Assembly (NCBI GenBank): GCA_964369265.1
Contig: CAYJEV010000108.1
Location: 1-5,727, forward strand
Length of the DNA: 5,727 nucleotides
Direction of reading: 5' to 3'
Source: DAMCAP01 sp964369265
GTDB lineage: Bacteria; Bacillota; Clostridia; Oscillospirales; Ruminococcaceae
The position numbers were made by a program, and so were the translations under genes. Numbering within the stretch: position 1 is the first letter of the stretch; every line of letters starts with the position of its first letter. Under the pieces are notes generated by a model. The model was not told the DNA's origin and made no database searches. It was given only the letters and a program-made list of their open reading frames with translations. Below, piece after piece: positions 1 to 5,706 of this stretch.

Positions 1-28
1 ATTCGCTTTTACCTTTTCACTTAAATAA

Positions 29-58
29 TTGGAACGCAGTGGAGATTATTTATATAAC
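29..58 (+). promoter_or_regulatory. Possible weak promoter of the CPCC gene
   Basis: A -35-like TTGGAA (29-34) stands 16 bases before TATATA (51-56), or 18 before TATAAC (53-58). Transcription would start around 62-65, leaving almost no leader before the ribosome binding site at 67-72. That and the AT-rich setting make this a tentative call; the gene may instead be read from a promoter upstream of the window. Confidence 0.25.
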
Positions 59-66
59 CAATATAC

Positions 67-72
67 AAGGAG
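67..72 (+). promoter_or_regulatory. Ribosome binding site that sets the CPCC start
   Basis: AAGGAG ends 8 bases before the ATG at 81 but only 2 bases before the in-frame ATG at 75. The spacing selects 81 as the start, giving MKYKCPCCG, which matches the usual N-terminus of this family. A further in-frame ATG at 39 has no ribosome binding site. Confidence 0.7.
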
Positions 73-80
73 ATATGAAA

Positions 81-332
81 ATGAAATATAAATGCCCGTG
101 CTGTGGATATTACACATTTAGCGAAAAGCCGAATGGAAACTATGATATATGTCCTGTATGCTTTTGGGAAGATGACTTTATGGCTTACTATGACATTAAT
201 GAAAAATGTTCATGCAATGGCGTCAGTTTAGTGCAAGCACAGCAAAATTTTTTAGAATATGGAGCATGTGAGCGTAATATGATTCCGCATACAAGAAAGC
301 CAAAGCCTAACGAGCTGATTGGGATAGATTGA
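81..332 (+). CDS. Small cysteine-rich CPCC-family protein
   Basis: This encodes an 83-residue soluble protein of unknown function. It matches the cysteine-rich CPCC family (Pfam Cys_rich_CPCC) as I know it. The signature CPCC is at residues 5-8, followed by CPVCFWEDD at 24-32, a second cysteine pair CSC at 43-45, a SLVQAQQNF segment at 49-57 and a further cysteine at 63. The paired cysteines look like a zinc-ribbon-type metal site, but that is inference; no enzymatic role is established for the family. There is no signal peptide or membrane segment. The ATG at 81 is chosen because AAGGAG lies 8 bases upstream. About 100 non-coding bases separate it from the next gene, and I see no terminator between them, so it may be co-transcribed or stand alone. 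The length is typical for the family and nothing looks truncated. Confidence 0.85.
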   Translation: MKYKCPCCGYYTFSEKPNGNYDICPVCFWEDDFMAYYDINEKCSCNGVSLVQAQQNFLEYGACERNMIPHTRKPKPNELIGID

Positions 333-435
333 CTGAATAAAATGAGCATTTGGCATAGTGGAGCTACATAAGCGAGAAGCATTTATTATTAGTTATTCGC
401 TAGTATTTTGATAAAAGAAATTGAAAGGAAAAGAC
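333..435 (+). other. Short intergenic stretch with no clear signal
   Basis: This 103-base AT-rich gap lies between the CPCC and Nudix genes. AGCATTT occurs twice (345-351 and 378-384), and a 5-bp inverted repeat AGCGA/TCGCT spans 371-401; both are too short to mean much. A TATTAT at 384-389 has no matching -35 box. I find neither a terminator nor a convincing promoter. The Nudix ribosome binding site AAAGGAAA lies at 424-431. Confidence 0.4.
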
Positions 436-966
436 ATGGAAAAGAGAATTGACGGACTGAAAGTATATGAAGGAAAGTTTGTAAATTTAATTGTTGATAG
501 TGTTGAACTAGAGGATGGCAAAACTTCAAAAAGAGAGTTTATGGAGCATCCTGGCGCTTCTGCAATAGCTGCTTTTGATGAAGAGGATAATATATTTCTT
601 GTAAGGCAGTATCGCTATGCGGTTAAAGACTATGTGTTAGAATTGCCGGCTGGAAAGCTTGATAATGGAGAAAATCCAATTGACTGTGCAAGGAGAGAGC
701 TAATTGAGGAAACAGGATATAGATGCGATAATTTAACTGAAATAGGGAAGCTATATCCATCTCCAGCTTGTATCTCTGAGATTATATATTTATATCTTGC
801 TGAAAATTTAGTTGAGGTTGGGCAGAATTTGGATGATGGTGAGATACTTAGTGTAATTAAAATGCCTTTTACAAAGCTTGTTGATATGGTTATGGCTGGA
901 GAAATTAGCGATGCTAAAACGCAAATTGCTGTTCTCAAAATAAATGAAATTAGAAGGAGAAAATAA
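436..966 (+). CDS. nudF: Nudix hydrolase, ADP-ribose pyrophosphatase type
   Basis: This encodes a 176-residue cytoplasmic Nudix hydrolase. It probably splits ADP-ribose, or a related nucleoside diphosphate sugar, into AMP and a sugar phosphate with Mg2+. The Nudix box runs from G73 to Y95 and fits GX5EX7REUXEEXGU at every position: G73, E79, R87-E88, E91-E92, G94. The YPSPACISE segment follows (107-115), with prolines about 15 residues past the box, as in ADP-ribose pyrophosphatases; E136 in LDDGE could be the catalytic loop glutamate. The N-terminal part (EFMEHPGASAIAAF, VRQYRYAV) also fits this subfamily. The ATG at 436 is 6 bases after AAGGA; an in-frame TTG at 421 has no such support. Only 4 bases separate its stop from the exonuclease gene, so the two are almost certainly one operon. 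Nudix class is secure; exact substrate is inferred from the motif. Confidence 0.9.
   Translation: MEKRIDGLKVYEGKFVNLIVDSVELEDGKTSKREFMEHPGASAIAAFDEEDNIFLVRQYRYAVKDYVLELPAGKLDNGENPIDCARRELIEETGYRCDNLTEIGKLYPSPACISEIIYLYLAENLVEVGQNLDDGEILSVIKMPFTKLVDMVMAGEISDAKTQIAVLKINEIRRRK
954..959 (+). promoter_or_regulatory. Exonuclease ribosome binding site inside the Nudix gene
   Basis: AAGGAG lies within the last codons of the Nudix gene, 11 bases before the ATG at 971. It supports 971 as the start over the in-frame ATG at 944, which would put the site inside its own coding region. The arrangement suggests that translation of the two genes is linked. Confidence 0.7.
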
Positions 967-970
967 AAAT

Positions 971-1726
971 ATGAAAAAGCTAATATCTTGGAATGTTAAT
1001 GGTTTTAGAGCTTGTTTGCAAAAAGGCTTTAATGACTTTTTTATAGAAGAAAACGCAGATATCTTCTGCTTGCAAGAAACAAAAATGCAGGAGGGTCAAG
1101 CTGACTTTTCTCCAGAAGGATATAACTGTTATTATCATAGCGCAGAGAAGAAGGGGTATTCAGGAACAGCTGTGTTTACAAAAGAAGAGCCTATCAACGT
1201 TATGAAGGGGATAAACGGAAAGCATCTAGACGAAGGCAGAGTTTTAACGCTTGAATTTGATAATTTTTACTTAGTCAATTGTTATGTACCTAATGCAAAA
1301 GAAGCGTTGGCGAGGCTTAGTTATCGAGAGGAATTTGAAGATGATATGAGGGCATATCTAAGCGAGCTTGATAATAAAAAGCCAGTGCTTTATTGCGGAG
1401 ATTTAAATGTTGCGCATAAAGAAATTGACCTCAAAAATCCAAAGACCAACACTAAAAATCCAGGCTTTTCTCCAGAGGAGAGGGCAAAGTTTGGGTTGCT
1501 ATTAGAAGCTGGATTTACAGATAGCTTCAGACATTTTTATCCTGATTTAGAGGGTGCATACTCTTGGTGGTCATATAGATTTAAAGCTAGAGAGAAGAAT
1601 GCAGGCTGGAGAATTGACTATTTTGTTGTGTCTAATAGGGCTAGCGAAATGTTGAAAACTGCCACAATTTACAAAGAAATTCTTGGAAGCGACCATTGTC
1701 CTGTCGGAATAGAGATAGAAATATAG
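971..1726 (+). CDS. exoA: Exodeoxyribonuclease III / AP endonuclease (ExoA type)
   Basis: This encodes a 251-residue Mg2+-dependent enzyme of the exonuclease III / AP endonuclease 1 family. It cuts DNA 5' to abasic sites in base excision repair and trims 3' ends. All the expected active-site residues are visible: N8 in SWNVNG, E36 in LQETK, Y105 in NCYVPNA, D144 and N146 in YCGDLNVAH, D216 in WRIDYF, and D241-H242 in GSDHCPV. The DNA-contact stretch GAYSWWSYRFKARE (195-208) is also present. Length is normal for the Gram-positive ExoA group and the gene looks complete. The ATG at 971 is preferred because AAGGAG lies upstream and MKKLISWNVNG is the usual N-terminus. It is the second gene of the Nudix operon, and a terminator-like hairpin begins at its stop codon. 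Pairing a nucleotide-sugar clean-up enzyme with a repair nuclease is plausible but may be only housekeeping packing. Confidence 0.95.
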   Translation: MKKLISWNVNGFRACLQKGFNDFFIEENADIFCLQETKMQEGQADFSPEGYNCYYHSAEKKGYSGTAVFTKEEPINVMKGINGKHLDEGRVLTLEFDNFYLVNCYVPNAKEALARLSYREEFEDDMRAYLSELDNKKPVLYCGDLNVAHKEIDLKNPKTNTKNPGFSPEERAKFGLLLEAGFTDSFRHFYPDLEGAYSWWSYRFKAREKNAGWRIDYFVVSNRASEMLKTATIYKEILGSDHCPVGIEIEI

Positions 1727-1779
1727 CTATTTTAACTAAAAAAATAATGCTTTAGTTGAAAATAATAGCAATATTTTTT
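1726..1779 (+). terminator. Probable intrinsic terminator of the Nudix-exoA operon
   Basis: The stem pairs 1730-1740 (TTTTAACTAAA) with 1751-1761 (TTTAGTTGAAA) over 11 bp with one G-U pair. Skipping a 4-base bulge (1762-1765), it extends as GCTA (1726-1729) with TAGC (1766-1769). A run of six Ts follows at 1774-1779. The stem is AT-rich and bulged, so termination may be partial. Confidence 0.5.
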
Positions 1780-1799
1780 AGTGTAACTTTTAAATAATT

Positions 1800-1876
1800 A
1801 TTGCATTTTGAAACAGACTAAATTGTTTATAAAGTAGAAATTGCATTTTAGGCAGGTTTAGCACTTGAAAATGCAA
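1800..1876 (+). repeat. Three copies of a 9-base element upstream of glnN
   Basis: ATTGCATTTT occurs at 1800-1809 and again at 1840-1849, exactly 40 bases apart. Its inverted form AAAATGCAA is at 1868-1876. The second and third copies form a perfect 9-bp inverted repeat separated by 18 bases, and the third overlaps the last bases of the -35 box of the glnN promoter. This looks like a set of operator half-sites. If RNA is made across it from further upstream, either direct copy could instead pair with the inverted one. It does not match the GlnR/TnrA consensus TGTNA-N7-TNACA. Confidence 0.45.
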
Positions 1877-1894
1877 CTATGGTTAGTGTATAGT
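1865..1894 (+). promoter_or_regulatory. glnN promoter, sigma-A type
   Basis: TTGAAA (1865-1870, 5 of 6 to consensus) and TATAGT (1889-1894, 5 of 6) are 18 bases apart. Transcription would begin near 1901, giving a leader of about 27 bases before the GTG start. The inverted copy of the 9-base element overlaps the -35 box and the spacer, where a bound regulator would block RNA polymerase. Confidence 0.5.
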
Positions 1895-1912
1895 TTATTT
1901 AAAAGAATAAAT

Positions 1913-1919
1913 AGGAGGT
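1913..1919 (+). promoter_or_regulatory. Ribosome binding site that sets the glnN GTG start
   Basis: AGGAGGT is a full match to the 16S anti-Shine-Dalgarno sequence and stands 8 bases before the GTG at 1928. The upstream in-frame ATG codons (1865 and 1871) have no such site and lie within the promoter itself, so the GTG is the best start. Confidence 0.8.
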
Positions 1920-1927
1920 ATTTTATA

Positions 1928-4003
1928 GTGGAACTATTAAACAACTATGGAAAATACGTATTTAATGATGTGGTAATGAAAAGAAGGTTACCAAAAGATG
2001 TTTACAATAGCTTTAAAAAGACTAGAAAGCTAGGTAAGCCATTAGATGCAAAAATTGGTGAAACTATAGCAGCAGCAATGAGAGAATGGGCTGTAGAGAT
2101 GGGTGCAACACACTATGTTCACTGGTTTCAACCATTAACAGATGCGGCAGCTGGCAAGAGCGAGGGATTTTTAGTTCCTGATTCTGATGGTTCAGCGATT
2201 TTAGAGTTTACCTCCTCAGCATTAGTGCAAGGAGAGCCAGACGCTTCTTCATTCCCTTCCGGAGGAATTAGAAACACATTTGAGGCTCGTGGTTACACAG
2301 CTTGGGATCCAACATCATCTGTATTCGTTAGAGATAACACTCTATTTATCCCAACAGTTTTCTGCGCATATAACGGCGAAGCACTAGACCAAAAAACTCC
2401 TCTACTGCGTTCTATGGAAGCTGTTTCAAAAGAGGCTGTTAGAGTGCTTCATGCAATTGGTCTAACTGATGTTACAAGAGTTACTTCACAAGTTGGAGCA
2501 GAGCAAGAGTATTTCTTAGTAGATAGAGAGAAGTATGAACAAAGACTAGACTTAAAGCTTTGTGGAAGAACTCTTCTAGGCGCTGCACCTCCAAAATCTC
2601 AAGAGCTTGATGACCATTACTATGCTCGTGTTAGAATGAGAATTTCAGAGTATATGAAAGACTTAGACAAAGAGCTTTGGGAGCTTGGTATTCCAGCAAA
2701 AACAAAGCATAATGAAGTTGCACCAACACAACACGAAATTGCTTGCATCTACGATAACTCCAACACAACAACAGATGCTAACCAGCTTTTAATGGAGGTT
2801 ATGAAGATTGTTGCTAAAAAGCACGGACTAACTTGTCTGCTTCATGAAAAGCCATTTGCTCGTGTTAATGGTTCAGGAAAGCACAACAACTTCTCCTTCT
2901 CAACTGACACTGGACTAAATCTGTTCTCACCAGGCAAAAATCCGTCAACAAACAAGCCGTTTATACTATTCTTAGCTGCAATGGTTAGATCTCTTCATAT
3001 ATATGCAGCACAATATAGACTTTCAACTGCAACGCCAAGCAATGATCATCGTCTAGGCGGATTTGAAGCTCCTCCTGCTATTATCTCAATGTTCCTAGGA
3101 GATCCAATAACATCACTTCTATATAACTATGGAAACGATAATGTTGTTGCTGCTGAAAGAACAAAAATGCAGTTTGGCGTTCAAACTATGCCTGAGCTAT
3201 TAAAGGATGATTCTGATAGAAACAGAACTTCTCCATTAGCGTTTACAGGAAATAAGTTTGAGTTCCGTATGCCTGGTTCTTCCCAGTCTATCGCATTTAT
3301 CAACACAGTTATTAACACTTCTATGGCAGATAGCTTAGAGTATATGGCTAATAGACTTGAGGCTGCAGGCGATGTTGATGCTGAGATTAAGGCTATTGTA
3401 AAAGATGTGCTTGAAAATCATGGCAAAATCATCTTTAATGGCAATAACTATTCCGAAGAGTGGGTTGAAGAAGCTCAAAGACGCGGCTTACCAAACCTAA
3501 AAACGACAGTTGATGCTGTTAAGGTATTTGCTTCACCAGAAACAAAGGAGCTATTCTCTAAATTTGGTGTGTTATCTCATGCTGAATGCGAATCACGTTA
3601 CGAGATTATGATGGAGAACTTTAGCAAGATTATTTTGATTGAATGCTCCACACTTCTTGAAATGATGAGAAGACAAATCCTTCCTTCTATTATTAACTGC
3701 GCAGGGAACAACGCTTCTCATTTAGCGAGCTTAAAATCTGTTGGAATTGATAATGTAGAGCTGCAAGAATATGTTGCAAGATTATCTGTTGCAATGAGCG
3801 AGCTTAAGCGCTGCTCTGATAAGCTGGCTGCTGATATTTCTGCTATACCAACTGAGGATATGCTAAAGAGATGTGAGTACATAAATGAGATAATTAGAAC
3901 TGATATGGATACAATAAGACAGATTAGCGACAAGGTTGAGCAAGTTATGAGCATTTCTGACTGGCCAATCCCAACTTATACTGATTTAATGCATAGAGTT
4001 TAA
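1928..4003 (+). CDS. glnN: Glutamine synthetase type III
   Basis: This encodes a 691-residue type III glutamine synthetase, which makes glutamine from glutamate, ammonia and ATP in the cytoplasm. It is far longer than type I enzymes (about 450 residues) and normal for type III. From the GTG start the landmarks are HWFQPL (65-70), QGEPDASSFPSGG (101-113), EARGYTAWDPT (119-129), GAEQEYFL with likely metal-binding glutamates (190-197), KHNEVAPTQHE (260-270), NGSGKHNN (314-321), NDHRLGGFEAPPA (372-384) and FEFRMPGS (444-451). The C-terminal helical extension of the type is present, with no frameshift. Two places differ from type III sequences as I remember them: LTDAAAGKSEGFL (70-82), where EKHD is usual, and FARVNGSGKHNNFSFS (310-325), where G and W are usual instead of R and the first F after NN. 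It appears monocistronic, with its own promoter and terminator. Codon choice looks more polished than in neighbouring genes, consistent with high expression. Confidence 0.96.
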   Translation: MELLNNYGKYVFNDVVMKRRLPKDVYNSFKKTRKLGKPLDAKIGETIAAAMREWAVEMGATHYVHWFQPLTDAAAGKSEGFLVPDSDGSAILEFTSSALVQGEPDASSFPSGGIRNTFEARGYTAWDPTSSVFVRDNTLFIPTVFCAYNGEALDQKTPLLRSMEAVSKEAVRVLHAIGLTDVTRVTSQVGAEQEYFLVDREKYEQRLDLKLCGRTLLGAAPPKSQELDDHYYARVRMRISEYMKDLDKELWELGIPAKTKHNEVAPTQHEIACIYDNSNTTTDANQLLMEVMKIVAKKHGLTCLLHEKPFARVNGSGKHNNFSFSTDTGLNLFSPGKNPSTNKPFILFLAAMVRSLHIYAAQYRLSTATPSNDHRLGGFEAPPAIISMFLGDPITSLLYNYGNDNVVAAERTKMQFGVQTMPELLKDDSDRNRTSPLAFTGNKFEFRMPGSSQSIAFINTVINTSMADSLEYMANRLEAAGDVDAEIKAIVKDVLENHGKIIFNGNNYSEEWVEEAQRRGLPNLKTTVDAVKVFASPETKELFSKFGVLSHAECESRYEIMMENFSKIILIECSTLLEMMRRQILPSIINCAGNNASHLASLKSVGIDNVELQEYVARLSVAMSELKRCSDKLAADISAIPTEDMLKRCEYINEIIRTDMDTIRQISDKVEQVMSISDWPIPTYTDLMHRV

Positions 4004-4019
4004 TTATAGCAATAAATAT

Positions 4020-4065
4020 GTGGTGAAATATCTAATTTGATTTTAGATATTTCACCACTTTATTT
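4020..4065 (+). terminator. Strong intrinsic terminator of glnN
   Basis: A perfect 16-bp stem pairs 4020-4035 with 4043-4058 around a 7-base loop (TTTGATT), followed by TTTATTT (4059-4065). On the opposite strand the stem is followed by ATATTTATT, so it could also stop transcription arriving from the other direction. It starts 16 bases after the glnN stop codon. Confidence 0.88.
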
Positions 4066-4092
4066 GCAAAAATCTGCCTTAACTGTTATACT
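4064..4092 (+). promoter_or_regulatory. Promoter of the membrane-protein gene
   Basis: TTGCAA (4064-4069, 4 of 6) is 17 bases before TATACT (4087-4092, 5 of 6), which is preceded by an extended -10 TG (TGTTATACT, 4084-4092). Transcription would begin near 4099, leaving a leader of about 80 bases in which I see no recognisable riboswitch. The -35 box shares its first two bases with the U tract of the glnN terminator. Confidence 0.5.
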
Positions 4093-4164
4093 GTAAACAA
4101 TATTTGCTTCACTACAACAAACAAGCGAATAGATGATTTACTAGATTGCTACTAAATTTAACAT

Positions 4165-4173
4165 AAAAAGGAG
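4165..4173 (+). promoter_or_regulatory. Ribosome binding site for the gapped membrane-protein gene
   Basis: AAAAAGGAG lies 3 bases before an ATG at 4177 and 6 bases before a second in-frame ATG at 4180; the latter spacing is better. It shows that the gene starts before the N gap, about 100 bases upstream of the ATG at 4281 that an automatic caller would pick after the gap. Confidence 0.7.
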
Positions 4174-4179
4174 TTAATG

Positions 4180-5627
4180 ATGGAAAGGAATGCTAGAAGG
4201 TATTTTGTTATACCATATATAATANNNNNNNNNNATTTTTATCCTTTGTTGGAGTTTATATTTTTTCGATAACAAGCCTAATGTTTAGCAAAGAGCTTTA
4301 TACAGTTTTGACTTATAGCTTCTCTGCATTTTTAATTGTTATATATAGCGGTATTTTATATAAGTTTATTTATATGAGGAAGGCAGCTATTTCTTATGTT
4401 CTTAGCATAATACTAATTGCTTTATCTGTTTTTACAATTGCAGATTCTGCGACAGGCAATAAGACAACGCCAATATCATTTCTAATACAAGGCATTAGTC
4501 TTGCTCAGGATGATGAATTAGCGAAAATGATTGAAGGTGGGGAATATACACTCTATTATTCAGTACCATTTAAAATTTATACCTCAGAACATAATTTTGA
4601 TATTTATCAAAATTATGATAAATCTAAAGTGATTTTATCAACTTATTATAGTGAATATAGAATAAGCGATGAATATTTAGTGCTAGATAAAATTTCAAGC
4701 TCTAATTTGCTTTTCTCAACTCCAGAAATACTAACCTGCTTTGCTGGTTTTGAAAATGACATGTTTAGTTATTACCGAATACACAATCCAGATAGCTATG
4801 AGCCTTTTCACTTATTTGAGATTGATGGAATTATATATGAGGCTCTTGAAGAGAACAATAAACCAACTTTAAGCGAGATATTATCAGATAATGAATATAA
4901 TTTTGTGAATAGGAGCTTAGAGCCTTTGTTTGAGCAGATGGAAAGCCAAGATGAACACACAAAAATGTATAGTGAGCTTGCTATTTCTTCTTTAGATGAA
5001 CTAGAAGGTTATGAACTTCAAATTCTCGACAATGAAGGTAACGAAGTTATTGAGCGGCTACCACTGACAAAAGAGAATCTACTAAACGATGAGCTTCTTA
5101 ATATGGGACGACTTTATAATTCAAAGGTTGTGACAGTGTTTGATGAGTTTCAAGTTAGATTGAGGTATGAAGTACCATTATTTTATTTTGATGATTTTGA
5201 AAGCGATATTTTTATTCCGTTAGTGTTATCAGAGGGGAAAGCAAAGGCAATTAGCGGATATGGTGCGACTATACTTAAAAATCAACTAAGTTTATCAGAA
5301 GACACTATTTTTGTCGAACAGTTTGTAGATATTGACAACATTGTGTACTCACTTGTTGAGCTTGGCGAGCTAAATGAAGATGAGTTTGTTTCAAAAGAAC
5401 AATATCTAATACCGACAGATTTTAGTAGGATTTTAAAGCCAACAACTCCTATTTCGTTTGAGGAGGAGTATAAGGGGCATTTTACACTTAATTTAGATGA
5501 AATAGAAACAAGTTTAGTAGAAGATATAACACTAAATGAAGAGGAGATTAGCTTATTATTAAAAGATCCTCTAATTGTTCTTAATGGAATGCAGTTTAGA
5601 GGGAGAGGAAGCTTAACATTTAATTAA
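4180..5627 (+). CDS. Unrecognised membrane protein with large acidic domain, gapped
   Basis: I do not recognise this protein and assign no function. The true start is probably the ATG at 4180 (MERNARRYFVIPYII), after a good ribosome binding site. The reading frame then meets ten Ns (4225-4234) and resumes one frame over, so the true gap is probably 8, 11 or another length leaving remainder 2 on division by 3. The uninterrupted part runs from about 4236 and includes 448 residues from the ATG at 4281. Three hydrophobic segments are visible: one broken by the gap (FLSFVGVYIFSITSLMF just after it), one around LTYSFSAFLIVIYSGILY, and one around ISYVLSIILIALSVFTIA. Arginines precede the first segment and YMRK lies between the second and third, so the N-terminus is probably inside and the roughly 390-residue remainder outside. 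That domain is rich in D, E and aromatic residues and has no cysteine cluster or catalytic motif I can name. A sensor or surface role is only a guess; a true frameshift at the gap cannot be excluded. Confidence 0.65.
4225..4234. other. Assembly gap of ten Ns
   Basis: Ten undetermined bases lie within the first membrane segment of the last gene. The flanking coding frames disagree by one base if the gap is really ten, so its printed length is probably a placeholder. Confidence 0.97.
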
Positions 5628-5633
5628 CCTATC

Positions 5634-5671
5634 CGCTCACACATAACCCGTATTCGGATTATGTGTGGGTG
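5634..5671 (+). repeat. Strong hairpin downstream of the membrane-protein gene
   Basis: Beginning 7 bases after the stop codon, 5634-5646 pairs with 5659-5671 over 13 bp. The core CACACATAA/TTATGTGTG is perfect and the outer part has two G-U pairs. After one C-A mismatch, CCG/CGG closes a TATT loop. No U tract follows on either strand, so it is not a standard intrinsic terminator. It may protect the 3' end of the mRNA, stop transcription by another route, or be one copy of a dispersed repeat. Confidence 0.6.
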
Positions 5672-5706
5672 CCTATACTCGGATTTAAAAACATATTCAA
5701 AAAGGC

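Noticed and set aside
188..382. Open frame on the - strand over the CPCC gene
   Set aside because: It lies opposite a clear family match, has no ribosome binding site that I can see, and its translation resembles nothing known.
630..938. Open frame on the - strand within the Nudix gene
   Set aside because: It is antisense to the Nudix box and its flanks; its composition is what a complement of a real gene gives.
1756..1784. Earlier promoter, TTGAAA with TAGTGT, upstream of glnN
   Set aside because: The -10 matches only 3 of 6 bases and the pair lies inside the probable terminator of the preceding operon.
1875..1911. Small hairpins AACTAT/ATAGTT and TTTATT/AATAAA near the glnN start
   Set aside because: Six-bp AT-only or AT-rich stems are expected by chance here. 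The first lies mostly upstream of the predicted transcript start.
1727..1927. Riboswitch or T-box leader upstream of glnN
   Set aside because: I see no glutamine riboswitch core and no T-box sequence. The best promoter lies downstream of most of this stretch, leaving a leader of only about 27 bases.
3718..3954. Open frame on the - strand within glnN
   Set aside because: It is antisense to the C-terminal helices of glutamine synthetase, and the hydrophobic run comes from reading that strand backwards.
4084..4099. Dyad TGTTATACTGTAAACA at the membrane-gene promoter as a GlnR, TnrA or cre site
   Set aside because: Only the four outer bases on each side are symmetric. The spacing is one short for GlnR/TnrA and the central CG of a cre site is missing.
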